A stretch of 36,340 nucleotides of DNA from contig NZ_DASXVH010000085.1 of assembly GCF_036504375.1 (NCBI RefSeq), positions 1 to 36,340 on the forward strand. Direction: 5' to 3'. The notes beneath the pieces were generated by a model, which did no database searches, was not told the origin of the DNA, and saw only the letters and a program-made list of their open reading frames with translations. Source of the stretch: Novimethylophilus sp036504375 (GTDB lineage: Bacteria > Pseudomonadota > Gammaproteobacteria > Burkholderiales > Methylophilaceae). This document shows positions 1 to 8,442 of the stretch, piece after piece (within the stretch, counting starts at the first letter, position 1; each line of letters starts with the position of its first letter). The position numbers and the translations under genes were made by a program.

Positions 1-94
1 TGGTTTGGCGATAAAAAATAGCGGCTGTATCTCTACCGTTTCAGGCAAATAATGTATGGCTTGAACGGCGCGATCTCATGCGCCTCGTAACACC

Positions 95-122
95 AAAAAA
101 GAAAAGCCCCGCATTGCGGGGC
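95..122 (-). terminator. Intrinsic terminator of the aspC-type gene
   Basis: A 7-bp perfect GC stem (106-112 with 116-122, 3-base loop) is followed on the minus strand by TTTTCTTTTTT. It lies 27 bases past the aminotransferase stop codon. The same hairpin, with only the loop changed, ends rne at 3711-3737. Bases 1-94 hold no gene I can support; a small hairpin (GGCGC/GCGCC, 67-84) is the only structure seen there. Confidence 0.85.
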
Positions 123-149
123 CTTGGTTATTTACAGCCTGCGTTTGTT

Positions 150-1343
150 TTAAGCCAGTGCTTTGGCGATCCGGTCCAGCGCATGCTTCAGGTTTTCCAT
201 CGAGGTGGCAAACGAAATGCGGAAGTATCCTTCCGCGCCGAATGCCGAGCCTGGAACGACCGCGACGCCCACGGATTCCAGCAGATAATCCGAGAGCGCC
301 AGATCTGTCGGTTCGGCAATTTTGCCGGCTGCATGCAATTTGGCGATGGCGGCGCGGGCATCGGGAAACGCATAGAAGGCGCCGCCGGCTTCGATGCATT
401 TCAGGCCCGGGATTTCATTGAAGCGGCTGACGACAAATGCATGGCGTTCGCGAAACGCCTTCAGCATCGGCTCGATGCAGCCCTGGTCGCCTTCCAGCGC
501 GGCTTGCGCGGCCACCTGCGAAATTGAAGTGGGATTGGAGGTGGACTGGGATTGCAGGATTTCCATCGCCTTGATGATATGAGCCGGGCCGGCGGCATAG
601 CCGATACGCCAGCCGGTCATCGAATATGCCTTGGAAACGCCGTTCAGCACCACGGTGCGGTCTTTCAGCTCCGGCGTCGCGTTGAGGATGTTGACGAACG
701 GCGTGCCGGTGAGGTTGACGTGCTCGTACATGTCGTCGGTTGCCACCAGTACCTGCGGATATTTTTTCAGCACTTCGCCCAGCGCTGCCAACTCTTCCGT
801 CGTATAGACGGCGCCGGTAGGGTTGGAGGGCGAGTTGATCATGAACATTCTGGTCCTGGGCGTCAGTGCGGTTTCCAGTTGGGCCGGTGTAATCTTGAAC
901 CCTTGCTCGATGCCGCATTCGACGATTACCGGTTTGGCTTCGGCGACGATCGCGATGTCGGCGTAGGACACCCAGAACGGCGCGGGAATGACGACTTCAT
1001 CGCCGGGGTTGAGCACGGCCAGGGCCAGGTTGAAAATGCACTGCTTGCCACCCACGCCGACGATGACTTCATTGACGTTGTAATCGAAACCGTTTTCGCG
1101 CTTGAACTTGGCGACGATAGCCTTTTTCAGGCCGGGAATCCCGCTTACCGGCGTGTATTTGGTGAAACCATTGTCGATGGCGGCCTTGGCGGCATCCTTG
1201 ATGTGCTGCGGAGTATCGAAATCGGGTTCGCCGGCGCCCAGGCCGATGATGTCGCGGCCTTCGACTTTCAGTTTGGCGGCGCGGGCGGTGACGGCGAGGG
1301 TAGGGGATTCCTTGATGGATTGAACACGCAGGGAGAGTTGCAA
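150..1343 (-). CDS. aspC: Aspartate aminotransferase, class I (PLP-dependent)
   Basis: A 397-residue fold-type I aminotransferase that should interconvert aspartate/2-oxoglutarate and oxaloacetate/glutamate in the cytosol. Family marks are GLGAGEPDFDTP near residue 34, the substrate-side motif SPSNPTGAVY (161-170), the cofactor-binding Asp region ATDDMYEH, and the PLP lysine K238 in NGVSKAYSMTGWRIGY. Length is normal. The start is TTG at 1343, supported by AGGA nine bases upstream; no ATG lies nearby in frame and the family N-terminus (RVQSIKESPTLAVTA) begins at once. The gene is transcribed away from uvrB and ends in a strong terminator. The sequence is of the thermophile/alpha-proteobacterial AspAT type (subgroup Ib), so side activity on other amino acids or prephenate cannot be excluded. 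Confidence 0.93.
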   Translation of the reverse strand: MQLSLRVQSIKESPTLAVTARAAKLKVEGRDIIGLGAGEPDFDTPQHIKDAAKAAIDNGFTKYTPVSGIPGLKKAIVAKFKRENGFDYNVNEVIVGVGGKQCIFNLALAVLNPGDEVVIPAPFWVSYADIAIVAEAKPVIVECGIEQGFKITPAQLETALTPRTRMFMINSPSNPTGAVYTTEELAALGEVLKKYPQVLVATDDMYEHVNLTGTPFVNILNATPELKDRTVVLNGVSKAYSMTGWRIGYAAGPAHIIKAMEILQSQSTSNPTSISQVAAQAALEGDQGCIEPMLKAFRERHAFVVSRFNEIPGLKCIEAGGAFYAFPDARAAIAKLHAAGKIAEPTDLALSDYLLESVGVAVVPGSAFGAEGYFRISFATSMENLKHALDRIAKALA

Positions 1344-1388
1344 GATCGAAAATCCTAGTTCTGTTGGGTGAGCGACAAAAATTTTTAT

Positions 1389-1405
1389 GATTTTACTGCA
1401 AAATC
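1389..1405 (-). promoter_or_regulatory. Possible aspC promoter -10 within a short dyad
   Basis: On the minus strand TAAAAT (1395-1390) matches the sigma70 -10 at five of six bases and would give a leader of about 40 bases. It lies inside a perfect 6-bp inverted repeat (GATTTT, 5-base loop, AAAATC). No convincing -35 is seen, so this is tentative. The surrounding 1344-1539 interval is the divergent aspC/uvrB promoter region. Confidence 0.3.
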
Positions 1406-1504
1406 GTGTTGTTACGGTACCAAATTGCTCCAGCTCTTGATGCTTGCCGGATGATCGTTAATTCGGTGCCGGCCTGTGCGATACGGTTCGTTTCCGGTAT
1501 GGGC

Positions 1505-1513
1505 TGATAGAAT
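1505..1513 (+). promoter_or_regulatory. Extended -10 promoter element for uvrB
   Basis: TGATAGAAT is an extended -10 (TG, one base, TAGAAT) lying 27 bases before the uvrB GTG start, which puts transcription start near 1520. The -35 region is poor, as is common for extended -10 promoters. I looked for a LexA box of the CTGT-N8-ACAG kind and saw none in 1344-1539. Confidence 0.4.
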
Positions 1514-1539
1514 GACGTTCGATCACCGGATAATTTTTT

Positions 1540-3585
1540 GTGACTACGATTACATTTCCAAACAGCCTGTTTCAGCTATATCAGCCATTTTCGCCCGCCG
1601 GCGACCAGCCGCAGGCGATCGAGCAGCTTGTGGATGGCATCAAGGATGGTTTGCGTTTCCAGACCCTGCTGGGCGTGACCGGCTCCGGCAAGACCTACAC
1701 CATGGCCAACGTCATCGCCCGCATGGGAATGCCGGCAATCGTGATGGCGCCGAACAAGACGCTGGCGGCGCAGCTTTATTCCGAATTCCGCGAATTTTTC
1801 CCCCATAACGCGGTGGAATATTTCGTTTCCTACTACGACTATTACCAGCCCGAGGCCTACGTGCCGTCGCGTGACCTGTTCATCGAAAAAGATTCCAGCA
1901 TCAACGAGCACATCGAGCAGATGCGGCTGTCGGCGACGAAAGCGCTGCTGGAACGCGAAGACAGCGTGATCGTCGCCACCGTGTCGGCGATTTACGGTAT
2001 CGGCGACCCGGTGGATTATCACGGCATGGTGTTGCACCTGACGCAGGGCGAGAAAATCAGCCAGCGCGAGGTGATCTTGCGCCTCACCGGCATGCAGTAC
2101 GACCGCAACGAGTTCGATTTTGCGCGCGGAACGTTCCGCGTGCGCGGCGACGTGGTGGATGTGTTTCCGGCGGAAAACTCCGAAACCGCGCTGCGGATCT
2201 CTCTTTTTGATGATGAAGTCGAAACGCTGACGCTGTTCGATCCGCTCACCGGGCAGATTCTGCACAAGGTTCCGCGTTTTACCGTTTACCCGTCCAGCCA
2301 TTATGTTACGCCCCGCGAAACCACGCTGCGCGCCATCGAGCAGATCAAGGCCGAACTGCGCGAGCGCGTCGATTTTTTCATCAAAAACAATAAGCTGGTC
2401 GAGGCGCAGCGTATCGAGCAGCGCACGCGCTACGATCTCGAAATGATGAACGAACTGGGGTTCTGCAAAGGCATCGAAAACTATTCGCGCCATTTGTCCG
2501 GCCGCAAACCGGGCGATCCGCCGCCGACGCTGATCGACTATCTGCCGGCCAATGCCTTGATGATCATCGACGAATCGCATGTCACGGTGCCGCAGATCGG
2601 CGGCATGTATAAAGGCGATCGGGCAAGAAAAGAGAACCTGGTCGATTATGGCTTTCGCCTGCCTTCCGCGCTGGACAACAGGCCGCTCCAGTTCGACGAA
2701 TTCGAGCAGATCATGCGCCAGTGCGTGTTCGTCTCGGCGACGCCGGCGATTTACGAAGCAACCCATCAACAGAAAGTGGTGGAGCAGTTGGTACGCCCGA
2801 CCGGGTTGATCGACCCGGAAATCGAGGTCAAACCTGCTGATACGCAAGTGGATGACCTGCTGTCCGAAATCAAGCTGCGCGTCGAAGTCGGCGAACGCGT
2901 GCTGGCGACGACGCTCACTAAACGCATGGCGGAAGACCTCACCGATTACCTGTCGGAACATGGCATCAAGGTGCGCTATCTGCATTCCGATATCGATACC
3001 GTGGAGCGGGTCGAAATCATTCGCGACCTGAGATTGGGCGAATTCGATGCGCTGGTCGGCATCAACCTGCTGCGCGAGGGATTGGATATCCCCGAGGTGT
3101 CGTTGGTAGCTGTGCTGGACGCCGACAAGGAAGGCTTTCTGCGCTCCGAGCGTTCATTGATTCAGACTGCCGGCCGTGCCGCGCGCAACCTCAACGGCAA
3201 AGTAATTTTCTACGCCAACAGCGTCACCCGCTCGATGAAGCTGGCGATCGACGAAACCGAGCGCCGCCGTCGCAAGCAGCAAGCGTTCAACGAGGCCAAC
3301 GGCATTACTCCCAAGGGTGTGAGCAAGCGCATCAAGGATATCATTGACGGAGTTTACGACCAGGAAGCCGGCAAGAAAGAGCTCAAGGCCGCGCAGTCGA
3401 TGGCGAGCTTTGAACGCATGACGGAAAAACAGTTGCTGAAGGAGCTAAAGCGCATCGAGAAAGAGATGCACGATTGCGCAAAAAATCTGGAATTCGAAAA
3501 AGCCGCGCAGCTGCGCGACCAGCTCAAGTCATTGAAGGAGAAATTCTACGGCGCAGTGATGCCTGATGAAGTGGACGAAGCCTAG
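1540..3585 (+). CDS. uvrB: UvrABC excinuclease subunit B
   Basis: The damage-verifying helicase-like subunit of nucleotide excision repair, loaded by UvrA and recruiting UvrC. It has 681 residues, close to the roughly 670 of E. coli UvrB. Walker A is GVTGSGKT at 45-52; the beta-hairpin that locks behind the damaged strand is visible (YYDYYQPEAYVPSRDLFIEK); helicase motifs include LMIIDESHVT, VSATPA and the motif VI region QTAGRAARN. The C-terminal UVR domain that binds UvrC runs over about 630-670 (LEFEKAAQLRDQLKSL). The start is GTG at 1540; no strong Shine-Dalgarno sequence is seen, but the N-terminus fits the family. It is monocistronic, convergent with rne, and has no clear terminator of its own on the plus strand. 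Confidence 0.97.
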   Translation: MTTITFPNSLFQLYQPFSPAGDQPQAIEQLVDGIKDGLRFQTLLGVTGSGKTYTMANVIARMGMPAIVMAPNKTLAAQLYSEFREFFPHNAVEYFVSYYDYYQPEAYVPSRDLFIEKDSSINEHIEQMRLSATKALLEREDSVIVATVSAIYGIGDPVDYHGMVLHLTQGEKISQREVILRLTGMQYDRNEFDFARGTFRVRGDVVDVFPAENSETALRISLFDDEVETLTLFDPLTGQILHKVPRFTVYPSSHYVTPRETTLRAIEQIKAELRERVDFFIKNNKLVEAQRIEQRTRYDLEMMNELGFCKGIENYSRHLSGRKPGDPPPTLIDYLPANALMIIDESHVTVPQIGGMYKGDRARKENLVDYGFRLPSALDNRPLQFDEFEQIMRQCVFVSATPAIYEATHQQKVVEQLVRPTGLIDPEIEVKPADTQVDDLLSEIKLRVEVGERVLATTLTKRMAEDLTDYLSEHGIKVRYLHSDIDTVERVEIIRDLRLGEFDALVGINLLREGLDIPEVSLVAVLDADKEGFLRSERSLIQTAGRAARNLNGKVIFYANSVTRSMKLAIDETERRRRKQQAFNEANGITPKGVSKRIKDIIDGVYDQEAGKKELKAAQSMASFERMTEKQLLKELKRIEKEMHDCAKNLEFEKAAQLRDQLKSLKEKFYGAVMPDEVDEA

Positions 3586-3710
3586 CCGCCGTACCCATTT
3601 CATACGTCTGCGCAGAGCAATTTTCCGAAGAGCTGATCTGGAAGCAGGCAAACTTAGATCACCTGACCAGACTGCCCAACTGCTTCTCAAGCGCTAGATC
3701 GGCGCTGCCA

Positions 3711-3737
3711 AAATAAAAAGCCCCGCAATGCGGGGCT
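3711..3737 (-). terminator. Intrinsic terminator of rne
   Basis: An 8-bp perfect stem (3719-3726 with 3730-3737, 3-base loop) is followed on the minus strand by TTTTTATTT. The stem is the same as that of the aspC terminator at 95-122. It lies 45 bases past the rne stop. Confidence 0.85.
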
Positions 3738-3747
3738 CGACGCCGAT

Positions 3748-3774
3748 GCCGGCAAGCGGGATATGCTTGCCGGC
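3748..3774 (-). repeat. 10-bp perfect hairpin in the rne 3' UTR
   Basis: GCCGGCAAGC (3748-3757) pairs fully with 3765-3774 across a 7-base loop. It lies between the rne stop codon and the rne terminator, so the rne transcript ends in two consecutive hairpins. It has no U-tract. It may protect the 3' end, or help stop uvrB transcription arriving from the other side. Confidence 0.6.
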
Positions 3775-3781
3775 TGGCCGA

Positions 3782-6316
3782 TTACTTTTGCGTTTCGATC
3801 ATCACCAGAGGTTCGTCTGCCGCGGTTTCTGTCGTTTTCTTCTGCCAGGCGGCCGGCTTGGCGGCGGAACGAGGCGCGGGTTCTTCGGCGACGACGGTTT
3901 TTACCGCGTCGACGCGAGTTTCCACCAGTTCCAGGCCGGCGCTTGCTAGCTCCGCAACTACGGGTTCCGGCGCTTTGCGGCGGCGCGGTTGGCGCGGCTT
4001 GCGCTCGGCCTTTTCCGCCAGGGCAGGCGCTTCCACGCCTTCGATGGCCTGCTGGGTCGGTGCGACCTCAACCCGGGGTGCCGTCGTTTCAGCGGTTTCG
4101 ACCCGCGTCGTTTCTACTGGAGCCTGAATCTCTATCGCCGGTTCAACCTGGGGCGCGACAATTACCGGCACCGTGGGCTGGGTTTCGGGAGGCTGGATTT
4201 CAGGAGCTATGGATGCAGCCACCGGAGCTTCTGCGGTTTCCTGGCGTTGACGCGGCTCGCGTTGCGGACGGGCTTCACGCGGCTGGCGCGGTTCACGCGG
4301 GGGACGTTCACCGCGGCTACCGCGATTGCCGCGCGGCTCATTAGGCTTGCCGCTTTGCTCGGCTGCAGCCTGTACCGGCTGGGCCGGTTTTTCGCGTTCC
4401 TGGCGTTCGGCACGTTCCGGCCGCGGTTGACGCGGCTCGCGTTGCGGACGGGCTTCCTGCTTGGTTGCGCTTTCCGGTGCGGCATTGCGCGGTTGCTGTT
4501 CGCTACGTTCCGTACGATCGCCGCGTTCTCCGCGACCGCGTCCGCCGCGACTGCGCTCGCGGCGCTGCTGACTGTCGCGCGGCTTGCGGGCTGCGGACTT
4601 GGTTTCTTCTTCGGCCGGCTTGGCTTCTGAAATCTTGCCGAGCCAGGATTTGAAACGTGCGAACATCGTGGTTTTGGGAGCTTCCGGCTTGGGTACGGCG
4701 ATAGGCGCCGGCGTGCCGGAAGTGATGCCCTTGACGGCGGCTTCCTGGCGCGGCTGCTTGATTTCCTGCTGTTGCGTACCGCCGGCAACTTCTTCCGTCT
4801 CGTTCGGCAGTTCTACCAATTCGTAGCTGCGAATGTTTTCGGTGTCGTTCGTTTCGCCGTCGCGCAGGCGCACGATGCTGTAGTTCGGCGTTTCCAGATG
4901 AATATTCGGAATCAGGATGACGCTGACGTCCATGCGCTCTTCGACGGCGTGGATGTCGCCGCGCTTCTCGTTGAGCAGGAAGGTGGCTACTTCGACCGGC
5001 AGTTGCACCTGTACGGCGCCGGTGTTTTCCTTCATCGACTCTTCCTGGACAATTCTGAGAATGTGCAGTGCGGTCGATTCGATGCCGCGAATATAGCCGG
5101 TGCCGTGGCAGCGCGGGCATGGGATGTGGTTGGATTCGCCCAATGACGGACGCAGGCGCTGACGCGACAGTTCCAGCAGGCCGAAGCGCGAGATCTTGCC
5201 GGTTTGTACACGGGCGCGGTCGACGTGCAGCGCGTCGCGCAGGCGGTTTTCCACTTCGCGCTGGTTGCGTGCGCTTTCCATGTCGATGAAGTCGATCACC
5301 ACCAGGCCGCCCAAGTCGCGCAGGCGCAGCTGGCGTGCCACTTCGTCGGCGGCTTCAAGGTTGGTGTTGAATGCGGTCTGCTCGATGTCGGCGCCCTTGG
5401 TGGCGCGGCCGGAGTTGACGTCCACCGATACCAGCGCTTCGGTGTGGTCGATGACGATGGCGCCGCCGGAGGGCAGGCGCACCTCTCTGGAAAATGCGGT
5501 TTCGATCTGGTGCTCGATCTGGAAGCGCGAGAACAGCGGCACGTCGTCGCGGTAGAGCTTGATGCGCGAGACGTTGCCAGGCATCACGTGGTTCATGAAC
5601 TGCAAGGCCTGTTCATAGATGTCCGGCGTGTCGATCAGCACTTCGCCGATGTCGGGCTGGAAGTAATCGCGGATGGCGCGGATTACCAGGCTGCCTTCCT
5701 GATAGATCAGGAACGCGCCTTTCTGCATGTTGGAAGCGCCTTCGATCGCGCTCCACAGTTGCAGCAGGTAGTTGAGGTCCCACTGCAATTCTTCCAGCGT
5801 GCGGCCAATGCCGGCGGTGCGGGCGATGATGCTCATGCCGCCCGGCACTTCCATCTGCGCCATCAGATCGCGCAGTTCATTGCGGTCTTCGCCCTCGATG
5901 CGGCGCGATACGCCGCCGCCGCGCGGGTTGTTGGGCATCAGCACCAGGTAGCGGCCGGCCAGCGAGATGAAGGTGGTCAGCGCCGCGCCCTTGTTGCCGC
6001 GCTCGTCCTTTTCCACCTGCACGATGATTTCCTGGCCTTCGCGCAGTACGTCCTGGATGCGCTTGCCATCGGCGCCTTCGATGAAGTTGCTGCGGGCGAC
6101 TTCCTTGAACGGCAGGAAGCCATGCCTATCAGTCCCGTAATTGACGAAGGCGGCTTCGAGGCTGGGCTCGATGCGGGTGATGACACCCTTGTAGATATTG
6201 CTCTTGCGTTGTTCCTTACCGGAGTGCTCGATATCGAGGTCGATAAGTTTTTGTCCGTCGACGATCGCGACACGAAGCTCTTCCGCCTGTGTCGCATTGA
6301 ACAGCATGCGTTTCAT
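3782..6316 (-). CDS. rne: Ribonuclease E
   Basis: The endoribonuclease that starts mRNA decay and processes rRNA and tRNA precursors; in E. coli it scaffolds the degradosome. The 844 residues are shorter than the 1061 of E. coli. The order is an S1 domain (about 38-120), 5'-sensor region (MSIIARTAGIGRT), DNase I-like catalytic core with the metal-binding aspartates in SVDVNSGRATKG and VVIDFIDM, and the zinc-link CPRCHGTG that joins dimers. From about residue 520 on, the protein is a disordered Arg/Pro/Glu-rich tail with a basic patch (RQPRRRK) near the end, as in other betaproteobacterial enzymes. A GGGGGA Shine-Dalgarno sequence lies 8 bases before ATG 6316. The catalytic half is that of RNase E/G; the long tail and the divergent rluC favour rne over rng. 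Confidence 0.95.
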   Translation of the reverse strand: MKRMLFNATQAEELRVAIVDGQKLIDLDIEHSGKEQRKSNIYKGVITRIEPSLEAAFVNYGTDRHGFLPFKEVARSNFIEGADGKRIQDVLREGQEIIVQVEKDERGNKGAALTTFISLAGRYLVLMPNNPRGGGVSRRIEGEDRNELRDLMAQMEVPGGMSIIARTAGIGRTLEELQWDLNYLLQLWSAIEGASNMQKGAFLIYQEGSLVIRAIRDYFQPDIGEVLIDTPDIYEQALQFMNHVMPGNVSRIKLYRDDVPLFSRFQIEHQIETAFSREVRLPSGGAIVIDHTEALVSVDVNSGRATKGADIEQTAFNTNLEAADEVARQLRLRDLGGLVVIDFIDMESARNQREVENRLRDALHVDRARVQTGKISRFGLLELSRQRLRPSLGESNHIPCPRCHGTGYIRGIESTALHILRIVQEESMKENTGAVQVQLPVEVATFLLNEKRGDIHAVEERMDVSVILIPNIHLETPNYSIVRLRDGETNDTENIRSYELVELPNETEEVAGGTQQQEIKQPRQEAAVKGITSGTPAPIAVPKPEAPKTTMFARFKSWLGKISEAKPAEEETKSAARKPRDSQQRRERSRGGRGRGERGDRTERSEQQPRNAAPESATKQEARPQREPRQPRPERAERQEREKPAQPVQAAAEQSGKPNEPRGNRGSRGERPPREPRQPREARPQREPRQRQETAEAPVAASIAPEIQPPETQPTVPVIVAPQVEPAIEIQAPVETTRVETAETTAPRVEVAPTQQAIEGVEAPALAEKAERKPRQPRRRKAPEPVVAELASAGLELVETRVDAVKTVVAEEPAPRSAAKPAAWQKKTTETAADEPLVMIETQK

Positions 6317-6480
6317 TGATGTTATCCCCCGCGCCCAAGGCGGGTACGCAACTTTGGCCGTGAACTCACGGCCAGCGGGAACGCTGCCGGGCGACAGCGG
6401 AGTGAGACGCCTGAAAGCAGGCTACCGCGTTGTGCAGGCGATTTCGGTATGGGCGGGGGTTGGCAGCTAATGTCTGCCAA
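6317..6480 (-). promoter_or_regulatory. Structured rne leader, candidate autoregulatory 5' UTR
   Basis: Upstream of the rne start lie four short inverted repeats: GGCCGTG/CACGGCC (6356-6373, 4-base loop), CGCTG/CAGCG (6382-6399), GCCTG/CAGGC (6409-6422) and TTGGCAG/CTGCCAA (6460-6480). E. coli rne has a 361-base leader whose hairpins are cut by RNase E to limit its own synthesis, and that gene is likewise divergent from rluC. The equivalent role here is inferred from position and structure, not from sequence identity. Confidence 0.5.
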
Positions 6481-6839
6481 TAATCCACCGATATTAAATA
6501 TCGCTATTTATCAATACGTTAATTATTAAATTTAACGTCGAATATAAACTGTGCGCGGTGCGACTTTTCTAAGTGTCCGGTACTACTATCGTTTACAATG
6601 TGACCCGGTTCGGTTCCCGCCGCGCGGCTTAAGGCCATTTTGCGCGGCAGCGCTTGAGCGCAAATATTGGAAATCCGGAAGTTCGTCACGTGCGGGCTTG
6701 TCGCCACGCCGGGAACCTGCGGATGATTCCAAAGTCCTGCAATCGCTACTTGATGGTGAGCGAAATTAACCCGAAATTCTTTGTTTGCCTGCCTTAACCA
6801 AAGATAAAGCTTTAAAGGCAGGCTGCAAGTATAGGTCAG
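6481..6839. other. Non-coding interval, divergent rne/rluC promoters
   Basis: This is the rest of the 523-base gap between rne and rluC, the largest in the window. Bases 6481-6550 are AT-rich with short dyads (GATATTAAATATC near 6490) and probably hold the rne promoter; TATATT (minus strand, 6546-6541) is one -10 candidate. TACAAT at 6594-6599 is a good rluC-direction -10 but lacks a clear -35. Short open frames here lack codon bias and I do not call them genes. Confidence 0.45.
6787..6823 (+). promoter_or_regulatory. Hairpin just upstream of rluC
   Basis: GCCTGCCTT (6787-6795) is fully complementary to AAGGCAGGC (6815-6823) across a 19-base AT-rich loop. It ends 16 bases before the rluC ATG, immediately before the weak ribosome-binding site (AGGT). 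No U-tract follows, so it is not a terminator. It could affect translation start or leader stability. Confidence 0.4.
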
Positions 6840-7802
6840 ATGACGGAAATAGGCAAAAATTCAGTGACGCTGCTCACGGTGGATGAAGGCGGCGAGGGGC
6901 AGCGCGTGGACAATTTTCTTGCGCGCCATCTCAAGGGCGTGCCCAAAAGCCATATTTACCGCATTCTGCGCAGCGGCGAAGTGCGGGTCGACAGCAAACG
7001 GGTAGAGGCGACCCACCGGCTGCAAATCGGCGAAGTCCTGCGCATTCCTCCGGTGCGGGTCGCCGCGCCGGCAGCCAAGGTCGGTGTCGCGCCGGCAAGC
7101 CGGCAATTTGCCGACGCGGTGATTTTTGAGGACGATGCGATGCTGGCGCTGGACAAGCCGGCCGGCATGGCGGTACACGGCGGCAGCGGCATTTCGCGCG
7201 GCGTCATCGAGCAACTGCGGTGGGAACGTCCGCAGGCCAAGTTCCTGGAACTCGCGCACCGCCTGGACCGCGAGACTTCCGGCGTGCTGCTGATCGGCAA
7301 AAAACGCAGCGCACTGACCAAATTGCACGAAATGATGCGCGAGAACCGCATGCGCAAACGCTACCTGGTGCTGGTCAATGGGCGCTGGCAGGATGCGACG
7401 CGGCGCGTGGTTTTGCCGCTGAAAAAGTACGACCTGGAGAGCGGCGAAAAGCGCGTCGCGGTGGAAGCCGGCGGGCAGCATTCGGAAACGATTTTTCGAT
7501 TGAAGCAGCATCTCGGCGCTTTCACCCTGCTGGAAGCCGAACTGATCACCGGACGTACGCACCAGTTGCGGGTGCAGTTGGCGCATATGGGATTTCCCAT
7601 CGCCGGCGATGACAAATACGGCGATTTTGCACTCAATAAACTCCTGCAAAAGCGCGGTCTCAAGCGCATGTTCCTGCATTCCGCCGAAACCGCGCTGCGT
7701 CACCCGCTGACCGATGAACCGTTGAAACTGATCGCGCCGTTGCCGCGCGATCTGGAAAGATTTCTGGAAAAATTGAAGGACGAGCATGCCCAAGCAGTTT
7801 GA
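6840..7802 (+). CDS. rluC: 23S rRNA pseudouridine synthase RluC (955/2504/2580 type)
   Basis: Converts specific uridines of 23S rRNA to pseudouridine. It has 320 residues, as expected. The N-terminal S4 RNA-binding domain is at about 21-80 (VDNFLARHLKGVPKSHIYR); the RluA-family catalytic domain follows, with the nucleophile D143 in AHRLDRETSGVLLIGK and the downstream LITGRTHQLRVQLAHMGFPI block. The divergent rne next door supports RluC over RluD. The start ATG 6840 has a modest AGGT four bases upstream. The 3' end overlaps the next gene by 17 bases, so translation is probably coupled. Confidence 0.9.
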   Translation: MTEIGKNSVTLLTVDEGGEGQRVDNFLARHLKGVPKSHIYRILRSGEVRVDSKRVEATHRLQIGEVLRIPPVRVAAPAAKVGVAPASRQFADAVIFEDDAMLALDKPAGMAVHGGSGISRGVIEQLRWERPQAKFLELAHRLDRETSGVLLIGKKRSALTKLHEMMRENRMRKRYLVLVNGRWQDATRRVVLPLKKYDLESGEKRVAVEAGGQHSETIFRLKQHLGAFTLLEAELITGRTHQLRVQLAHMGFPIAGDDKYGDFALNKLLQKRGLKRMFLHSAETALRHPLTDEPLKLIAPLPRDLERFLEKLKDEHAQAV

Positions 7803-8442
7803 TCTACTGATATTCGACTGGGACGGCACGCTGGCGGATTCCACCCAGGCCATCGTCGATGCGCTGCAGTCGGCGAGCCGCGATATCGGCCTGCCAGTGC
7901 CGGACGATACGAAATCGCGCAGCATCATCGGCTTGGGGTTGCGTGAAGCCTTGCAGGAACTGTTTCCCGGCGCAGATGCCGAGACGGAGATCCGGCTGGT
8001 GGAGCGCTATCGCGTACACTATTTTGCGCGTGACGAAGAGATCGTATTGTTCGATGGCGTCGAGGATGCGATGCAGGAATTGGCCGATGCCGGCTTCATG
8101 CTGGCTGTGGCGACCGGCAAGGGCCGCGGCGGACTTAACCGGGCGATGGCGCAGACCGGCCTTACCGAGTTTTTCCATGCCTCGCGCTGCGCCGGCGAGT
8201 GCCATTCCAAGCCGCATCCGCAAATGCTGGAGGAGATTCTCGACGAACTGGGCGCGATGCCGGAAAAGGCCATCATGATAGGCGACACGCATTTCGACCT
8301 GCAAATGGCGCAGAATGCCCGTATGGCCGGGCTGGGCGTCAGCTATGGTGCCCAGCCGCACGAAAATTTATTGCCCCATGCGCCGCTGGCGTGTTTCGAC
8401 AGTTTTGCTAAACTCCACGCATGGTTGAGACTCAACGCCTGA
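7786..8442 (+). CDS. HAD-superfamily phosphatase (phosphoglycolate phosphatase-like)
   Basis: A 218-residue haloacid dehalogenase-type phosphatase of subfamily IA. The nucleophile motif is IFDWDGTLADS near residues 8-18, with a cap domain after it; motif II is in LAVATGKGRGG, and motifs III and IV lie in SKPHPQMLEE and IMIGDTHFDLQMA. Family members dephosphorylate phosphoglycolate, pyrophosphate or other small substrates, so the substrate cannot be fixed from sequence. An AAGGA lies a few bases before ATG 7786. It overlaps rluC upstream and the Rieske gene downstream (22 bases), inside one translationally coupled operon. The same gene follows rluC in many betaproteobacteria. Confidence 0.87.
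   Translation: MPKQFDLLIFDWDGTLADSTQAIVDALQSASRDIGLPVPDDTKSRSIIGLGLREALQELFPGADAETEIRLVERYRVHYFARDEEIVLFDGVEDAMQELADAGFMLAVATGKGRGGLNRAMAQTGLTEFFHASRCAGECHSKPHPQMLEEILDELGAMPEKAIMIGDTHFDLQMAQNARMAGLGVSYGAQPHENLLPHAPLACFDSFAKLHAWLRLNA

Noticed and set aside
552..1358. Long open frames opposite aspC, uvrB, rne, mdtB and mdtC (for example 552-1358 +, 1576-2985 -, 5204-6319 +, 21333-22697 -, 24344-25231 -)
   Set aside because: They mirror well-supported genes on the other strand, have His/Arg/Gln-rich low-quality translations and no ribosome-binding sites. They are products of high GC and codon bias.
1344..1539. LexA (SOS) box in front of uvrB
   Set aside because: I looked for a CTGT-N8-ACAG palindrome and found none. 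uvrB may not be SOS-controlled here, or the box has another form.
4200..4600. CRISPR-like repeated sequence
   Set aside because: The repeats lie in frame in the Arg/Pro-rich tail of rne, are not evenly spaced and have no spacers or cas genes.
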